Below, piece by piece: positions 19,358 to 27,404 of a DNA stretch of 40,007 nucleotides (the first letter of the stretch is position 1; each line of letters starts with the position of its first letter). A program made the translations under genes and the position numbers. The stretch is from Symbiodinium natans (lineage: Eukaryota; Sar; Dinophyceae; Suessiales; Symbiodiniaceae): contig CAJNDS010001034.1 of assembly GCA_905221605.1 (NCBI GenBank), positions 1 through 40,007 on the forward strand, in the 5' to 3' direction. The notes beneath the pieces were generated by a model. The model worked only from the letters and a program-made list of their open reading frames with translations. It was not told the origin of the DNA and did no database searches.

Positions 19358-19903
19358 ATGGCAAAATCTCAGTTGCCCGCCATCGTTTGGATGAACGTGC
19401 TCGATTTCGCAGGCACGCAGCACACCATGATCGTGACGGAGGACCCGGACCTACCCCAGGACCCGGAAGACTGGCCCAGAGCCCTCGGAATATGCAAGGA
19501 ACTCCAAGAGTCGAAGATCGTCGAGGACTGCATTTCAAAAGAGCTCATCTGCGAAGATTGCGGAGTCCAACAGAGGATCGTCGTCCTGACAGCCAACAGA
19601 TGGAACTTGACCAGCTCCCGAGCTTTGATGGCAGTCAACCGCAGCACAGCGAGCGGGTTTCATCACCAGGTCGCACACAACAGCAGCAACGCGCACCCCA
19701 ACCTCAGCTGTTGGATCAAGATACACCACGTCGGTCAGGATGATGTGCAGCTCGAGATGCCGGTCCAAAAGTTTCACACGCTGAAGTGGTCGTGGATTCT
19801 TCCAGGAACCATTCCCTGCACCTCGCCTCCTCCAAGCATCCGATTCGTTCCGCTCTTGAAGGACTACAGCATCACCAAACAAATTCGGCAGCACAAGCTC
19901 TGA
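19358..19903 (+). CDS. Orphan 181-residue protein (partly recopied at 20526)
   Basis: ATG 19358 (AATCATGGCAA) opens MAKSQLPAIVWMNVLDFAGT and runs to TGA 19901-19903. I do not recognise a family. Four Cys (GICKELQ, DCISKELICEDC) could form a small metal site. The 5' 48 bp and the 3' ~134 bp recur at 20526-20704 with the middle removed. Beyond about 19872 a second + frame (QTNSAAQALISWLPF, RTARASMTNKSRALAMRQWF) is open and is the one continued by the second copy. The real C-terminus may therefore be in that frame, through an intron or frameshift. Confidence 0.55.
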   Translation: MAKSQLPAIVWMNVLDFAGTQHTMIVTEDPDLPQDPEDWPRALGICKELQESKIVEDCISKELICEDCGVQQRIVVLTANRWNLTSSRALMAVNRSTASGFHHQVAHNSSNAHPNLSCWIKIHHVGQDDVQLEMPVQKFHTLKWSWILPGTIPCTSPPPSIRFVPLLKDYSITKQIRQHKL

Positions 19904-20003
19904 TTTCCTGGCTCCCGTTTAGAACAGCAAGAGCGAGCATGACTAACAAGAGTCGTGCACTTGCAATGAGACAGTGGTTTCAAGTAGCGAGAAAAGCCAG
20001 GGA

Positions 20004-20525
20004 AGAAGCAAGGCGCCCGGTTCGATTTACTATGAAGGATGGAAGAAGCAAATAAGGCATTCACTCTGAGGGTTGATAGACAAGTCTTCTACACGTTGCC
20101 ACGCGCGGAGAATTCAGTTCGATTCATTGTGAGGCCTGAAAGGAGCCAGAAACCCAGTGTGACTTATTCCGAAGCTATGAGGATTGCTGGAGCGTTCGAC
20201 TCATTGTGCAGGTTGCCAGGAACCAGGAAAACCCAGCTCAAGAGACTCCAAATAATTCAACCGCTTTGCCCCCCGCCCCAAGCTGCACCTGCTTCCCGGA
20301 CCGGGAAGTGCAGTTCGACTTCTAATGAAAGAAGACATACCCTAGTCTCATTACGTATAATCATTACTTTCAAGAGACAAAGCCTCGTTCGACTTATTAT
20401 GAAGGTTTCCAGAACCAGAACGCCAGTTCGATCTATCATGAATAGTCCAGAAGCCAGAAGATCACTTTGACTTGTTGCACAATTAGCAAACAGCCGGGAG
20501 CCCAGCTCGACTTATATTGAACACT
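20004..20525 (+). repeat. Minisatellite block E
   Basis: About 520 bp in the usual monomer order: AAGCAAGGCGCCCGGTTCGA, GGAAGAAGCAAATAA, TTCGATTCATTGTGAGGCC, C-run at about 20270, TAATGAAAGAAGACATACCC, CCAGTTCGATCTATCATGA, and GCAAACAGCCGGGAGCCC. A deletion has removed about 40 bp right after the C-run compared with block A. The block is bracketed by two copies of the 134-bp segment ending AGCCAGGGAA (about 19873-20006 and 20571-20704). Confidence 0.85.
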
Positions 20526-20837
20526 CCCGCCAACGTTTGGATGAACGTGCTCGATTTCGCAGGCGCACAGCACCAAACAAATTCGGCTGCACAAGCTCTG
20601 ATTTCCTGGCACCCGTTTAAAACAGCAAGAGCGAGCATGACCAACAAGAGTCGTGCACTTGCAACGAGATAGTGGTATGAAGTAGCGAGAAAAGCCAGGG
20701 AAATGCAAGTAAACGCTGACGACCGCGCGAAAAAGAAGGCTGCGTTGGCGCAGGCAATGTTGTCACCGCATATTAGCGCATCTTTACCAGTCACAACATC
20801 CCAAAGCAGAGGGCTCAAGAAGTCTCATCTTAGATAA
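20526..20837 (+). pseudogene. Internally deleted, nonsense-bearing copy of the 19358 gene
   Basis: 20526-20573 matches 19376-19423 (VWMNVLDFAG) and is joined directly to a match of 19873-20006, skipping about 450 bp. The junction falls at a CAC shared by both ends, and no GT-AG sits there. This looks like a microhomology deletion and not a processed copy. After the junction the frame reads QTNSAAQALISWHPF and onward, with TAG at 20670-20672 where the first copy has CAG. Past the stop it stays open for 54 codons (VARKAREMQVNADDRAKKK, ending KKSHLR). Conservation of this frame between copies suggests it was once coding. No ATG survives at its beginning. Confidence 0.6.
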
Positions 20838-20877
20838 GCCTGCGGCCGACAATACTGCGCGGCACGCCGAGACCCGA

Positions 20878-21111
20878 ATGCGGGGAACCTACAGGCTACG
20901 AGATCACATCACAAGCAGCGTCAGTCCCGATCGAGTTCAACGCCGGTCTAGAAGCCCAGCGAGAGACCACGGTCCGGCAGAAGTTCCCTTAGCGACAGAA
21001 GTAAGGGAACTCCAACAGCAAGTCCGGCATCTCACAGCCTGCGTTCAAGCCTTGCAAGAAGCAGTGACCTTACTCAAGGCAGCCTTGTGTCACTCAGCCG
21101 AGTCAGCCTAA
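20878..21111 (+). CDS. Small coiled-coil protein
   Basis: ATG 20878 opens 77 codons. The first ~40 residues are basic and Ser/Arg/Pro-rich (SSVSPDRVQRRSRSPARD). Residues ~40-72 form a clear heptad pattern (ATEVRELQQQVRHLTACVQA then LQEAVTLLKAAL), with Leu/Val at a and d positions, predicting a dimeric coiled coil. A basic segment before a leucine-zipper-like helix recalls bZIP layout, but the N/R signature of the bZIP basic region is absent. Function unknown. Confidence 0.4.
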   Translation: MRGTYRLRDHITSSVSPDRVQRRSRSPARDHGPAEVPLATEVRELQQQVRHLTACVQALQEAVTLLKAALCHSAESA

Positions 21112-21376
21112 TTCATGCACGTACAACACCTTCACGCGAAAGGCGTGACAATCAACTCGAAAAAAAACCCAACGAGCAGCTCTCAGCCGACAAAACCTGC
21201 GCCCTGCTACTGCCAAAACGAAACGCATGTGGAGCAAAATGTTGCAGCGAGTAGAAATCTACGACCCCCGCCAGTGCCAGACTGCAAATCAAACCAGCGT
21301 GTGGCCGCAACACGGGCTCAAGCCGGAACCAAAAACCAGGCACGCATAAGTAAACTGGCACAGAGAAGTGGCTCCC
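21112..21376. other. No supportable gene
   Basis: One short + frame (21115-21426) overlaps the next gene and has no motif. Nothing else recognised. Confidence 0.5.
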
Positions 21377-21973
21377 ATGTCGACCATCGACTACTCCAAG
21401 TGGGAGAAACTCCAGGAAGGCAGTGACGAAGAGATGTTCCAGCAACCCCTACCTCCGAGCTCACCACGACAGCCCATCAAAGTCGGACCGTTCGCGGTGG
21501 CCAACCCTCGCCTTCCAGACGATCCCACAGCACGCCGCGAAGTTCTTCGTGAACAAAAAGAGCTTCGCGATTTCGTGCGGTTGCATCCATGTCCCGCAGA
21601 AGCAGACCTCCGCGCATGGCTTCGCAGGATGCATGAGCAGTCCGAGAAGCCGCAAGTGAAACACGGCACATTTGCCTGGGTCATGCGAAACATGGAATGG
21701 AACTCGGAACACCTTGCGTGGTTCCACTACCCCTCCTTTCGCGTTCTGTGGGAGTCCGCCGCTTTGGCACCGAGCACTGCCTTCGCCGGCCAACGCAGCG
21801 CTGGCATCACGTTGTATGAGCGTGGGGGCAAGCCCTGCATGCAGTTCAACTTCTACGCCCTGCATCACGCCATGGCCGGTGAGGACTTTCACGCCAATGC
21901 ACCCTTCCCAGTCTACACCTTCGCAGGCGACATCGAAAAGGTCTGGGACGGCATCGGATCGTGGTGGGCATAG
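21377..21973 (+). CDS. Orphan protein with DYSKWEKL N-terminus
   Basis: ATG 21377 (CTCCCATGTCG) opens 198 codons. The N-terminus MSTIDYSKWEKLQEGSDEEM resembles the (V/I)DYSxWDxLxxSDxED opening found in Cdc37 and several algal proteins. The Cdc37 client-binding and Hsp90-binding regions are not visible, so I do not call it Cdc37. The rest (residues ~75-198) is a Trp- and His-rich globular domain with KHGTFAWVMRNMEWNSEHLA, FHYPSFRVLWESAA, GITLYERGGKPCMQFNFY and VYTFAGDIEKVWDGIG. No membrane segment. Single copy here. Confidence 0.65.
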   Translation: MSTIDYSKWEKLQEGSDEEMFQQPLPPSSPRQPIKVGPFAVANPRLPDDPTARREVLREQKELRDFVRLHPCPAEADLRAWLRRMHEQSEKPQVKHGTFAWVMRNMEWNSEHLAWFHYPSFRVLWESAALAPSTAFAGQRSAGITLYERGGKPCMQFNFYALHHAMAGEDFHANAPFPVYTFAGDIEKVWDGIGSWWA

Positions 21974-22160
21974 AGGACCACAAGAAACAGAACAAGAAGG
22001 GCAGAAAAGCAAGAAACAGGCACGCTGCAATTGCACCAGCTGTCCGCCCACGGCCTAAGAAGCACCGCAACCACCATTTGCATGCGAAGCAAGGTCAGTG
22101 CATTTCCGGAGCATACCGGCTCGAGCATCCATTCAAACCGCTCCTGCGACCATCCGAGAC

Positions 22161-22316
22161 ATGTCAGCGACAGTCGCCAGGTCGTTTGGACCGACTCCTG
22201 CGACCAACAGCATCATCGACGCTTTCAAGAAAACTCCACAGCAGCATGACGGAGCCGGTAAGGCCACGGTGCCAGCGCTCAACGACGCGAACAACTGCAG
22301 CCAGGCCATCAGCTGA
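22161..22316 (+). CDS. Small protein with conserved NSIIDAFKK motif, copy 2
   Basis: ATG 22161 opens 51 codons. Residues 1-26 align with 15682 (MSATxxxxFGPTPATNSIID, AFKKxPQ), and about 25 bp upstream of the ATG are also similar (ACCGCTCCTG, CATCCGAGAC). The tail is shorter than in copy 1 and ends NNCSQAIS. DNA beyond the stop still resembles the coding tail of copy 1 (ACGGCAACC(A/G)CT), suggesting copy 2 was truncated. It precedes the ASCH gene at 22695, as copy 1 precedes 16069. Confidence 0.5.
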   Translation: MSATVARSFGPTPATNSIIDAFKKTPQQHDGAGKATVPALNDANNCSQAIS

Positions 22317-22694
22317 AGATCCCAGAACCCGGTAGTTCACCTGCTGCACGGCCGCTGCCACCCTTGTCAAGACAATTCTGCACAAACGGCAACCGCTACG
22401 TACTACATCCACAAAAACACCGACTACAAGCTCGAGAAGCAAACAGGCTTTCAACAAATCCACTATTAGGTACAAACGCGGAAGATCCAGGATAAAGAAA
22501 TGCAGAGCATCCAGGTTTAATCCGTTCCCACAATTTCTACCCAACAATCGCAGGCCGAAGAGAAGGGAGAAGCAGTCAAAGTTCCATCGGGTTCGCGCGA
22601 TGATGCTCGGGCGGCAAAATCAATAAGCCATCGCGCCTTATCAGAGGATCCGGGTTACCAAACAAGAGAATTACATGCTAACAAGCCGGAGTTG
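22317..22694. other. Duplicated spacer before the ASCH gene
   Basis: 22553-22615 (GGCCGAAGAGAAGGGAGAAG and onward, through GGTTCGCGCGATGATGCTCG) is recognisably related to 16083-16145 in front of the other ASCH gene. The module duplication therefore includes this spacer. No long frame is open. Confidence 0.5.
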
Positions 22695-23405
22695 ATGCAC
22701 AAGACTGTTCTTTACCTATTCCATCACGGACAAGTCGGAAAGGATGCGTTGGATGCCGACCTAGAGCTGATGGAGAAGCTCCTGTCGGAGTCATCGACGG
22801 ATGCAAAGGACGGGAGATTCCGATTTTCTTTTGACCTGCCAGACACCGCAACCCTCGCCCAGGCTGCTGTCGACGAAGAGCATCCAGAACCAGGAGAACG
22901 GAACACGACGCAGATGTGCGTGCCACGTCCAGGAGAACGAATCATGGTCCTCAAAGAACCATGGCTGCTGCTCATCCTCAACAAGCTTAAAACAATGGAA
23001 ATTCGACGCGCTGCCGCCGAGCCTGGAAAGACATGGCTGGCATGCGAGGGTCGAGTGTACGGCGCGGCAAAAATCTCCAGCTGCGTCCAAATCACACACG
23101 AAGAGTTCGAAGCCACCAGAGCGCAGCACCAACACCTGGGAAACATGCCGCCCTACACCAAAATTTACGCGCTCAAGCTTCAAGACATCATCCGACTGGA
23201 CGCGCCGGTGCCATACTACCGACTGCCAGCAACAGCGCCGTGGATGGTTTTTCGAGCAGGACCTGGCGAGAAGAGAATCAGAGGCTCCAAGAGAAAGAGA
23301 GCTCTCCCGGAAGAAGATGCAGCCCTGCAGATCCAAGACACCCTCCTCGATGGCACAACCTCAGGAACGCGAATGGCAAGTCCGGCTCGCAAGGACGACG
23401 AGTAA
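22695..23405 (+). CDS. ASCH/PUA-like domain protein, short form
   Basis: ATG 22695 opens 236 codons. Residues ~1-75 are a helical, acidic lead (LYLFHHGQVGKDALDADLEL). Within it, STDAKDGRFRFSFDLPDTA matches the module repeated in the 16069 protein. Residues ~80-200 are the ASCH domain: EPWLLLILNKLKTMEIRRAA (Lys 99 opening the KTMEIR signature), GKTWLACEGRVYGAAKISSC, then EEFEATRAQHQHLG and IYALKLQDIIRLDAPVPYY. A basic RGSKRKRALP follows. The domain is about 75% identical by eye to 16850-17160. It has one lead module where the paralog has three, so the simpler organisation is probably ancestral. ASCH domains bind RNA or modified nucleotides; the substrate here is unknown. Confidence 0.7.
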   Translation: MHKTVLYLFHHGQVGKDALDADLELMEKLLSESSTDAKDGRFRFSFDLPDTATLAQAAVDEEHPEPGERNTTQMCVPRPGERIMVLKEPWLLLILNKLKTMEIRRAAAEPGKTWLACEGRVYGAAKISSCVQITHEEFEATRAQHQHLGNMPPYTKIYALKLQDIIRLDAPVPYYRLPATAPWMVFRAGPGEKRIRGSKRKRALPEEDAALQIQDTLLDGTTSGTRMASPARKDDE

Positions 23406-23980
23406 ATTGATGAGCCGACGACCTACAAACAAGATGCCAAAGAGACAGGCCGGGAACAAGCACGCTGAAAGGAGTGGGAGCCAACGAGGCTTCGACCAAG
23501 CTTTCTCACGCCTGACTCCGCCTGACTGTGTACAGGCACAGTAGGAAATCAGTCCCGGAGCTTTGTTTCAAGCGTAACAACAGGCACGTGCAGCTGAAAA
23601 GAAGGTGCGGTGTCCACCGAATTCGCATCACTTGCCACGACTGCCGCGGACCAATAGGCTCGAAGCAAAGTGTGCGAGCAATAGCCAGAAAACCCGCCGC
23701 CGCCATGGACATTGCTTCAGGAAGACGAGCTTGGGCAGACATAGAGGCGGCCTTGCACAACTCTGGCGCACGCGTGAAAATATGCAATGCCGCTTGCAGG
23801 ACACTGGCGACTCCGAGGAGAGACAACTTACAGCAAAATCACAAGTGTAGCAGACCTACCAAGTGCTCAGCAAGCGGTGCGTCGGCCACAACATGCGCAG
23901 GAAGGGCCATCCAGATCTCCAGCGCGACAGAGAAACACAGGCAGCACTGTGTCAAACCCCGTAATGCGCTGCAAATCTGT

Positions 23981-24073
23981 TCGTTTCTCTTTGTCTCGCT
24001 CCCTCTCCCTCTCTCTCTCTCTCTCCCTCTCTCCCTCTCTCCCTCTCGCTCTCGCTCTGGCTCTCGCTTTTCT
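23981..24073. repeat. Polypyrimidine (CT)n tract 1
   Basis: CT, CCCTCT and CTCGCT runs on the + strand. Similar tracts precede the A genes at 25023 and 26642, but no A-like gene follows this one. Ser/Leu-rich and Glu/Arg-rich frames across it are artefacts. Confidence 0.85.
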
Positions 24074-24103
24074 GGCCTTCACTTCGAGCAACCGCTTCCT
24101 TGG

Positions 24104-24171
24104 TATTACGGCGCACAAGCATGCCCAGGCGCAACAGTATTATGGTGCCCAAGCACGCCCAGGCGCAACAG
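24104..24171. repeat. 34-bp tandem duplication
   Basis: Two adjacent 34-bp copies (24104-24137 and 24138-24171) of TATTA(C/T)GG(C/T)GC(A/C)CAAGCA followed by (T/C)GCCCAGGCGCAACAG. They differ at four positions. Confidence 0.9.
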
Positions 24172-24860
24172 GGACTACGTCAAGGAAGACCAAGAGCCGC
24201 AAGAAAAACAAGAAGAAGCCGCCTGAACTTCCCAGCGCAGAAACAGAGAATCAGACCAAAGCACTGCTGGAGAATTCCATGCTTGCAGCCTGCGCCACAA
24301 GACCAGAGCTCAGTTGATGTACCAAAATATAGAGCATATGGCACAAGTTATGATCAAGAGGTACAGAGGAACCCATACCAAAGCTGAGGCGACATTCGCC
24401 TACACCTGGAACTGCAAGATTTCGTGCAGTCTGCAATGTCTCACAGGTGTCAGCCGATTTTCCTACGCAACTGGCAAGCGAGTCTACAACGGCGCTGCCT
24501 TCTGCATCGCATGCCATGTCAGTTGTGGCACGACTTCGTCTACAATTGGCAGCCGCCAGAAACAGAACAACAAGCAACCATGCACGACAGGGCATACCAA
24601 CACGCACAAAGCATGAATTGCGACACACAGGTCTCTGGAGTTTCGGCACCAACTACACCCGTGCTGGAGCTGCCTTTTCAAGCCCAGACACCTGCAGCTT
24701 TGATTTTGTTCGTAGCTAATGGGCCAGTGCAGTGCTCGGCACAACCGCTGAAGCAAACATACAGAGTTTAATCCCTAGGTAGCCGACCAAAGAAGTGCGC
24801 AGAGCAAGAAAAAGAGCACCCAAACAGGCTTCCACCACAAGCATCGTCAGCCAAAGTCCC

Positions 24861-24883
24861 TTTCTCTCCCCCTCCCTCCCTGC

Positions 24884-24914
<31 letters not shown>

Positions 24915-24947
24915 TCTGTCTCTTTGTTTCTCTCTCTTTTTCTCTGT
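24861..24947. repeat. Polypyrimidine (CT)n tract 2, upstream of gene A1
   Basis: A CT-rich + strand tract ends about 75 bp before ATG 25023. The flanks on both sides are conserved with those of tract 3 (CAAACAGGCTTCCACCACAA upstream; ATGTACA then AGCAGCCA downstream). It is therefore part of the duplicated unit. It could act as a polypyrimidine tract for trans-splicing of the downstream gene, which would suit dinoflagellates; this is inference. Confidence 0.8.
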
Positions 24948-25022
24948 CACAAATGTACACAAGCAGCCATGACCTATCGAGCGAAAGCAAATTTGCTCCA
25001 GCAGATTCTAGCAGCTCCCGCC

Positions 25023-25574
25023 ATGACAACATTGCTGGCTTGTCTTCGCACATACCACCTCAGCACGCTCATCCGAGACATGCTGCAAGGAGACGAAGCG
25101 CTGCTCTTGCTGCAGCTCACAAACTTTCCGGAGATGAAGCAAATCGACTGGGCGTGCCAACTGCGAAAGGCCACGGCCGAGATTCGCGACGTCATGCACC
25201 CTCTCAAAACCATCCAGCTACGATTCCCAGGCTTATGCCTTCCAACGACCCTCAGATGCAGCAAACTGGGAGACCGATCAGACCCAATAATGAGCCATGG
25301 CTACGCCGACAAACTCATGCGCTGGTTGCAGAACAACGATTTCTCGGACCTCACTCCCAGCGAAGCGGTCCGGGTGATGAACGCCTGGGAAGAGAGCCGA
25401 AAAGACGCTGGAGCCAAACTGAGCGACTTCCTCCATCAAGCAAAAGCCAAATTCTACTACTCGTGCGGGAGCAACGAGAACTGGCCTTGGAAGTTAGAGT
25501 ACAAAATAATTGTGTGTTTCGAGTACCAAAGCATCACGGGAATCATTGAACTGCAACAAGAAGAGATACGATAA
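25023..25574 (+). CDS. Tandem orphan family, gene A1
   Basis: ATG 25023 (CCCGCCATGACAAC) is chosen because the A2 copy shares it. An in-frame ATG at 24969 is ACG in A2. The product is 183 residues of unknown function. Conserved with B1, A2 and B2 are the N-terminus (MTTLLACLRT..YSTLIR.ML), a helix with ALLLLQL, an IR.VM.PL then LRFPG motif around residues 60-80, and (L/F)TP.EAV.VMNAWE.S near 120-135. KLSDFL...A...FYY follows, and a C-terminal strand-rich part (YKIIVCFEYQSITGIIELQ). No signal peptide or transmembrane segment. A1 and A2 are closer to each other than to the B genes, so an A-B pair was duplicated as a unit of about 1.6 kb. Confidence 0.75.
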   Translation: MTTLLACLRTYHLSTLIRDMLQGDEALLLLQLTNFPEMKQIDWACQLRKATAEIRDVMHPLKTIQLRFPGLCLPTTLRCSKLGDRSDPIMSHGYADKLMRWLQNNDFSDLTPSEAVRVMNAWEESRKDAGAKLSDFLHQAKAKFYYSCGSNENWPWKLEYKIIVCFEYQSITGIIELQQEEIR

Positions 25575-25790
25575 CATGATTAACAATTGTGTCCTTGTAT
25601 GACACCAGAAGACGGAATATCGTTTCACCAGCCAATCGTGACAGCAAGGCACAGACACAAAAGAAGGAGCCCTCGCGCACAGAGTGACATGCAAAAGATC
25701 TATCAGCAACACTGTCCCGTCACCACAAAACGGCACCGCCAGCCACGCAAGGCCAAGCGAGAGAAGTTTTGCACTATCGACACCTGCGCC

Positions 25791-26345
25791 ATGGCCACGC
25801 TGCTTACCTGTCTTCGCACAGACTGCTACAGCACATTCATTCGCAACATGCTGGAGACCGAGGACGCCCTGCCGCTGCTGCAGCTGGCCAAGTCCCCGGA
25901 GCTGAAACAAGTCCAATGGGCATGCCGCCTGCGAGAAGCCACAGCCAGAATTCGCCGCGTCATGGACCCTCTCAAAACCACCCAGCTGCGATTCCCCGGC
26001 TTTGCAGGTGCTGTGACCATTAGCTGCAGAAAGGCCGCGAAGACATCCGACGCAGCGACAAGCATCCAAAACTACCTAAACCTTCTGGTTTGGATGGAAG
26101 CAAACGACTTCGCTGGCTACACGCCAAGTGAAACGGTGCTGATGATGAACGCCTGGCCCAAAAGCACCAGAGACGCAGGGGCAGAACTCAGCGACTTCCT
26201 CGAAGAAACAAAAACTGCGTTCTACTACATGACCAACTTCCAGGAGCCAGGAAAGTTCAGAGCGAACATGTGCACAAAGACTTGGTGTTTTTTTAAGTGC
26301 GACGGTCTTGCAGGTGTCCTGGAAACGCAGGATACAACACCTTGA
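25791..26345 (+). CDS. Tandem orphan family, gene B1
   Basis: ATG 25791 (TGCGCCATGGCCAC) opens 184 codons. It is paralogous to A1 over its whole length (MATLLTCLRTDCYSTFIRNM, VMDPLKTTQLRFPGF, GYTPSETVLMMNAW, AELSDFLEETKTAFYY) and very close to B2 at 27405. The C-terminus, TWCFFKCDGLAGVLETQDTT, corresponds to the A-type IVCFEYQSITGIIELQ strand pair. It follows A1 by 216 bp; that spacer is also conserved in front of B2 (CACCGCCAGCCA, AAGTTTT, CGCCATGGCCACGCTGCT). Confidence 0.75.
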   Translation: MATLLTCLRTDCYSTFIRNMLETEDALPLLQLAKSPELKQVQWACRLREATARIRRVMDPLKTTQLRFPGFAGAVTISCRKAAKTSDAATSIQNYLNLLVWMEANDFAGYTPSETVLMMNAWPKSTRDAGAELSDFLEETKTAFYYMTNFQEPGKFRANMCTKTWCFFKCDGLAGVLETQDTTP

Positions 26346-26461
26346 CCCGTCGAGCCAGAAAAGCCGACCAGAGAAGACACGATGAACAGAAGACCGGAGA
26401 CCGCAAAGACAAAAGACAGGAGGACCCAAACAGATTTCCACCGCAAGCGTCATCCACCAAG

Positions 26462-26560
26462 ATCTCTCACGCTGTCTCTCTCTCTCTCTCTATCTCTATC
26501 TCTCGCTGTCTCTCTCTCCCTCTCTCTCTGTCTCGCTCTCTCTTTCTCTCTCTATCTCTA
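26462..26560. repeat. Polypyrimidine (CT)n tract 3, upstream of gene A2
   Basis: CT runs with interspersed TATCTCTA and TCTCGCTG, ending about 80 bp before ATG 26642. It is the counterpart of tract 2 in the duplicated A-B unit. Confidence 0.8.
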
Positions 26561-26641
26561 CACCGCGACCAATGTACAGTAGCAGCCACGGCCTATCGAG
26601 TGGAAGCAGTCTTGCTGTAGCAGATTCCAGCAGCGCCCGCC

Positions 26642-27187
26642 ATGACGACATTGCTAGCTTGCCTTCGGACGGACCACTACAGCACACTCATCCGAGAAAT
26701 GCTGCAAGCAGACGAAGCACTGCTCTTGTTACAGCTCGCAAACTTGCCGGAGCTGGTTCAGATCAATTGGGCACACCGGCTGCAAAAGGCCACTGCGAGG
26801 ATTCGCAGCGTCATGGACCCTCTCAGAGACATCCAGCTGCGATTCCCGGGCTTCTTCCGTCCAATGACCATCAGATGCAGAAAGCGCGGACACCGATCAG
26901 ACCCGATAGTGAGCCAGGACAACGCCGAAGACCTTCTGCGTTGGTTGAAATGCAACGATCTCGCGGCCTTCACTCCCGGCGAAGCGGTCCTGGTGATGAA
27001 CGCCTGGGAAAAGAGCCGAAGAAGCGCTGGAGCCAAATTGAGCGACTTCCTCTAGGAAGCAAACGCCGAGTTCTACTACTCGTACAGACTCACCGGAAAC
27101 TGCCCTTGGAAGATACGAGCAAGACTAATTGTGTGTTTCGAGCACCAACATCTCGTCGGCATCATTGAACTGCATGAAAAAGAATAA
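26642..27187 (+). pseudogene. Tandem orphan family, gene A2, broken by a nonsense codon
   Basis: ATG 26642 opens an A-type protein (MTTLLACLRTDHYSTLIREM, DPLRDIQLRFPGFF, FTPGEAVLVMNAWEKS). It stops at TAG 27053-27055 after 137 codons, right after KLSDFL. A1 has CAT at that codon. Downstream the frame stays open for 43 further codons that match the A1 C-terminus (AEFYYSY, PWKIRARLIVCFEH, GIIELHEKE) and ends in a natural TAA at 27185-27187. A single substitution event has therefore removed about a quarter of the protein. It is either a recent pseudogene, a shortened functional form or a sequencing error. The intact downstream frame argues that the lesion is young. Confidence 0.8.
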
Positions 27188-27404
27188 GAAAAGACAATTG
27201 TCTCTGTATGGCAGTGTCGTCTCACACCAGCCGCCCGTACGACCAGGGCAGGGGACAGACGCAAAAAAGCAGCCCTCACGCAGTTCGAGCAACAACGAAA
27301 ACCAGTGCTGGAGGCACGCAACAAACATCAGCAAGCCTGTCCTGTGGCTACACAACTGCACCGCCAGCCATGTGACATCAAGCCGGTGAAGTTTTTGCCT
27401 CGCC

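Larger units (their letters stand above)
23406..24860. other. Gene-poor stretch with repeats
   Basis: No frame is convincing. Candidates are ATG 23705 (MDIASGRRAWADIEAALHN, in a frame that soon becomes Ser/Leu low-complexity over a CT tract) and ATG 24317 (MYQNIEHMAQVMIKRYRGTH, 99 codons). Both lack domains and relatives. The stretch contains a polypyrimidine tract (23981-24073) and a 34-bp tandem duplication (24104-24171). Confidence 0.45.

Noticed and set aside
20878-21111. bZIP transcription factor
   Set aside because: The leucine heptads are present but the N-x7-R/K basic signature is absent at the required spacing.
21377-21973. Cdc37 co-chaperone
   Set aside because: Only the N-terminal DYSKWEKL..SDEE motif resembles Cdc37; the remaining domains are missing.
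23867-26687. Ser-Leu and Glu-Arg low-complexity ORFs on both strands over (CT)n tracts
   Set aside because: Direct translation of dinucleotide repeats. The in-frame extension ahead of the A1 gene is not conserved in A2.
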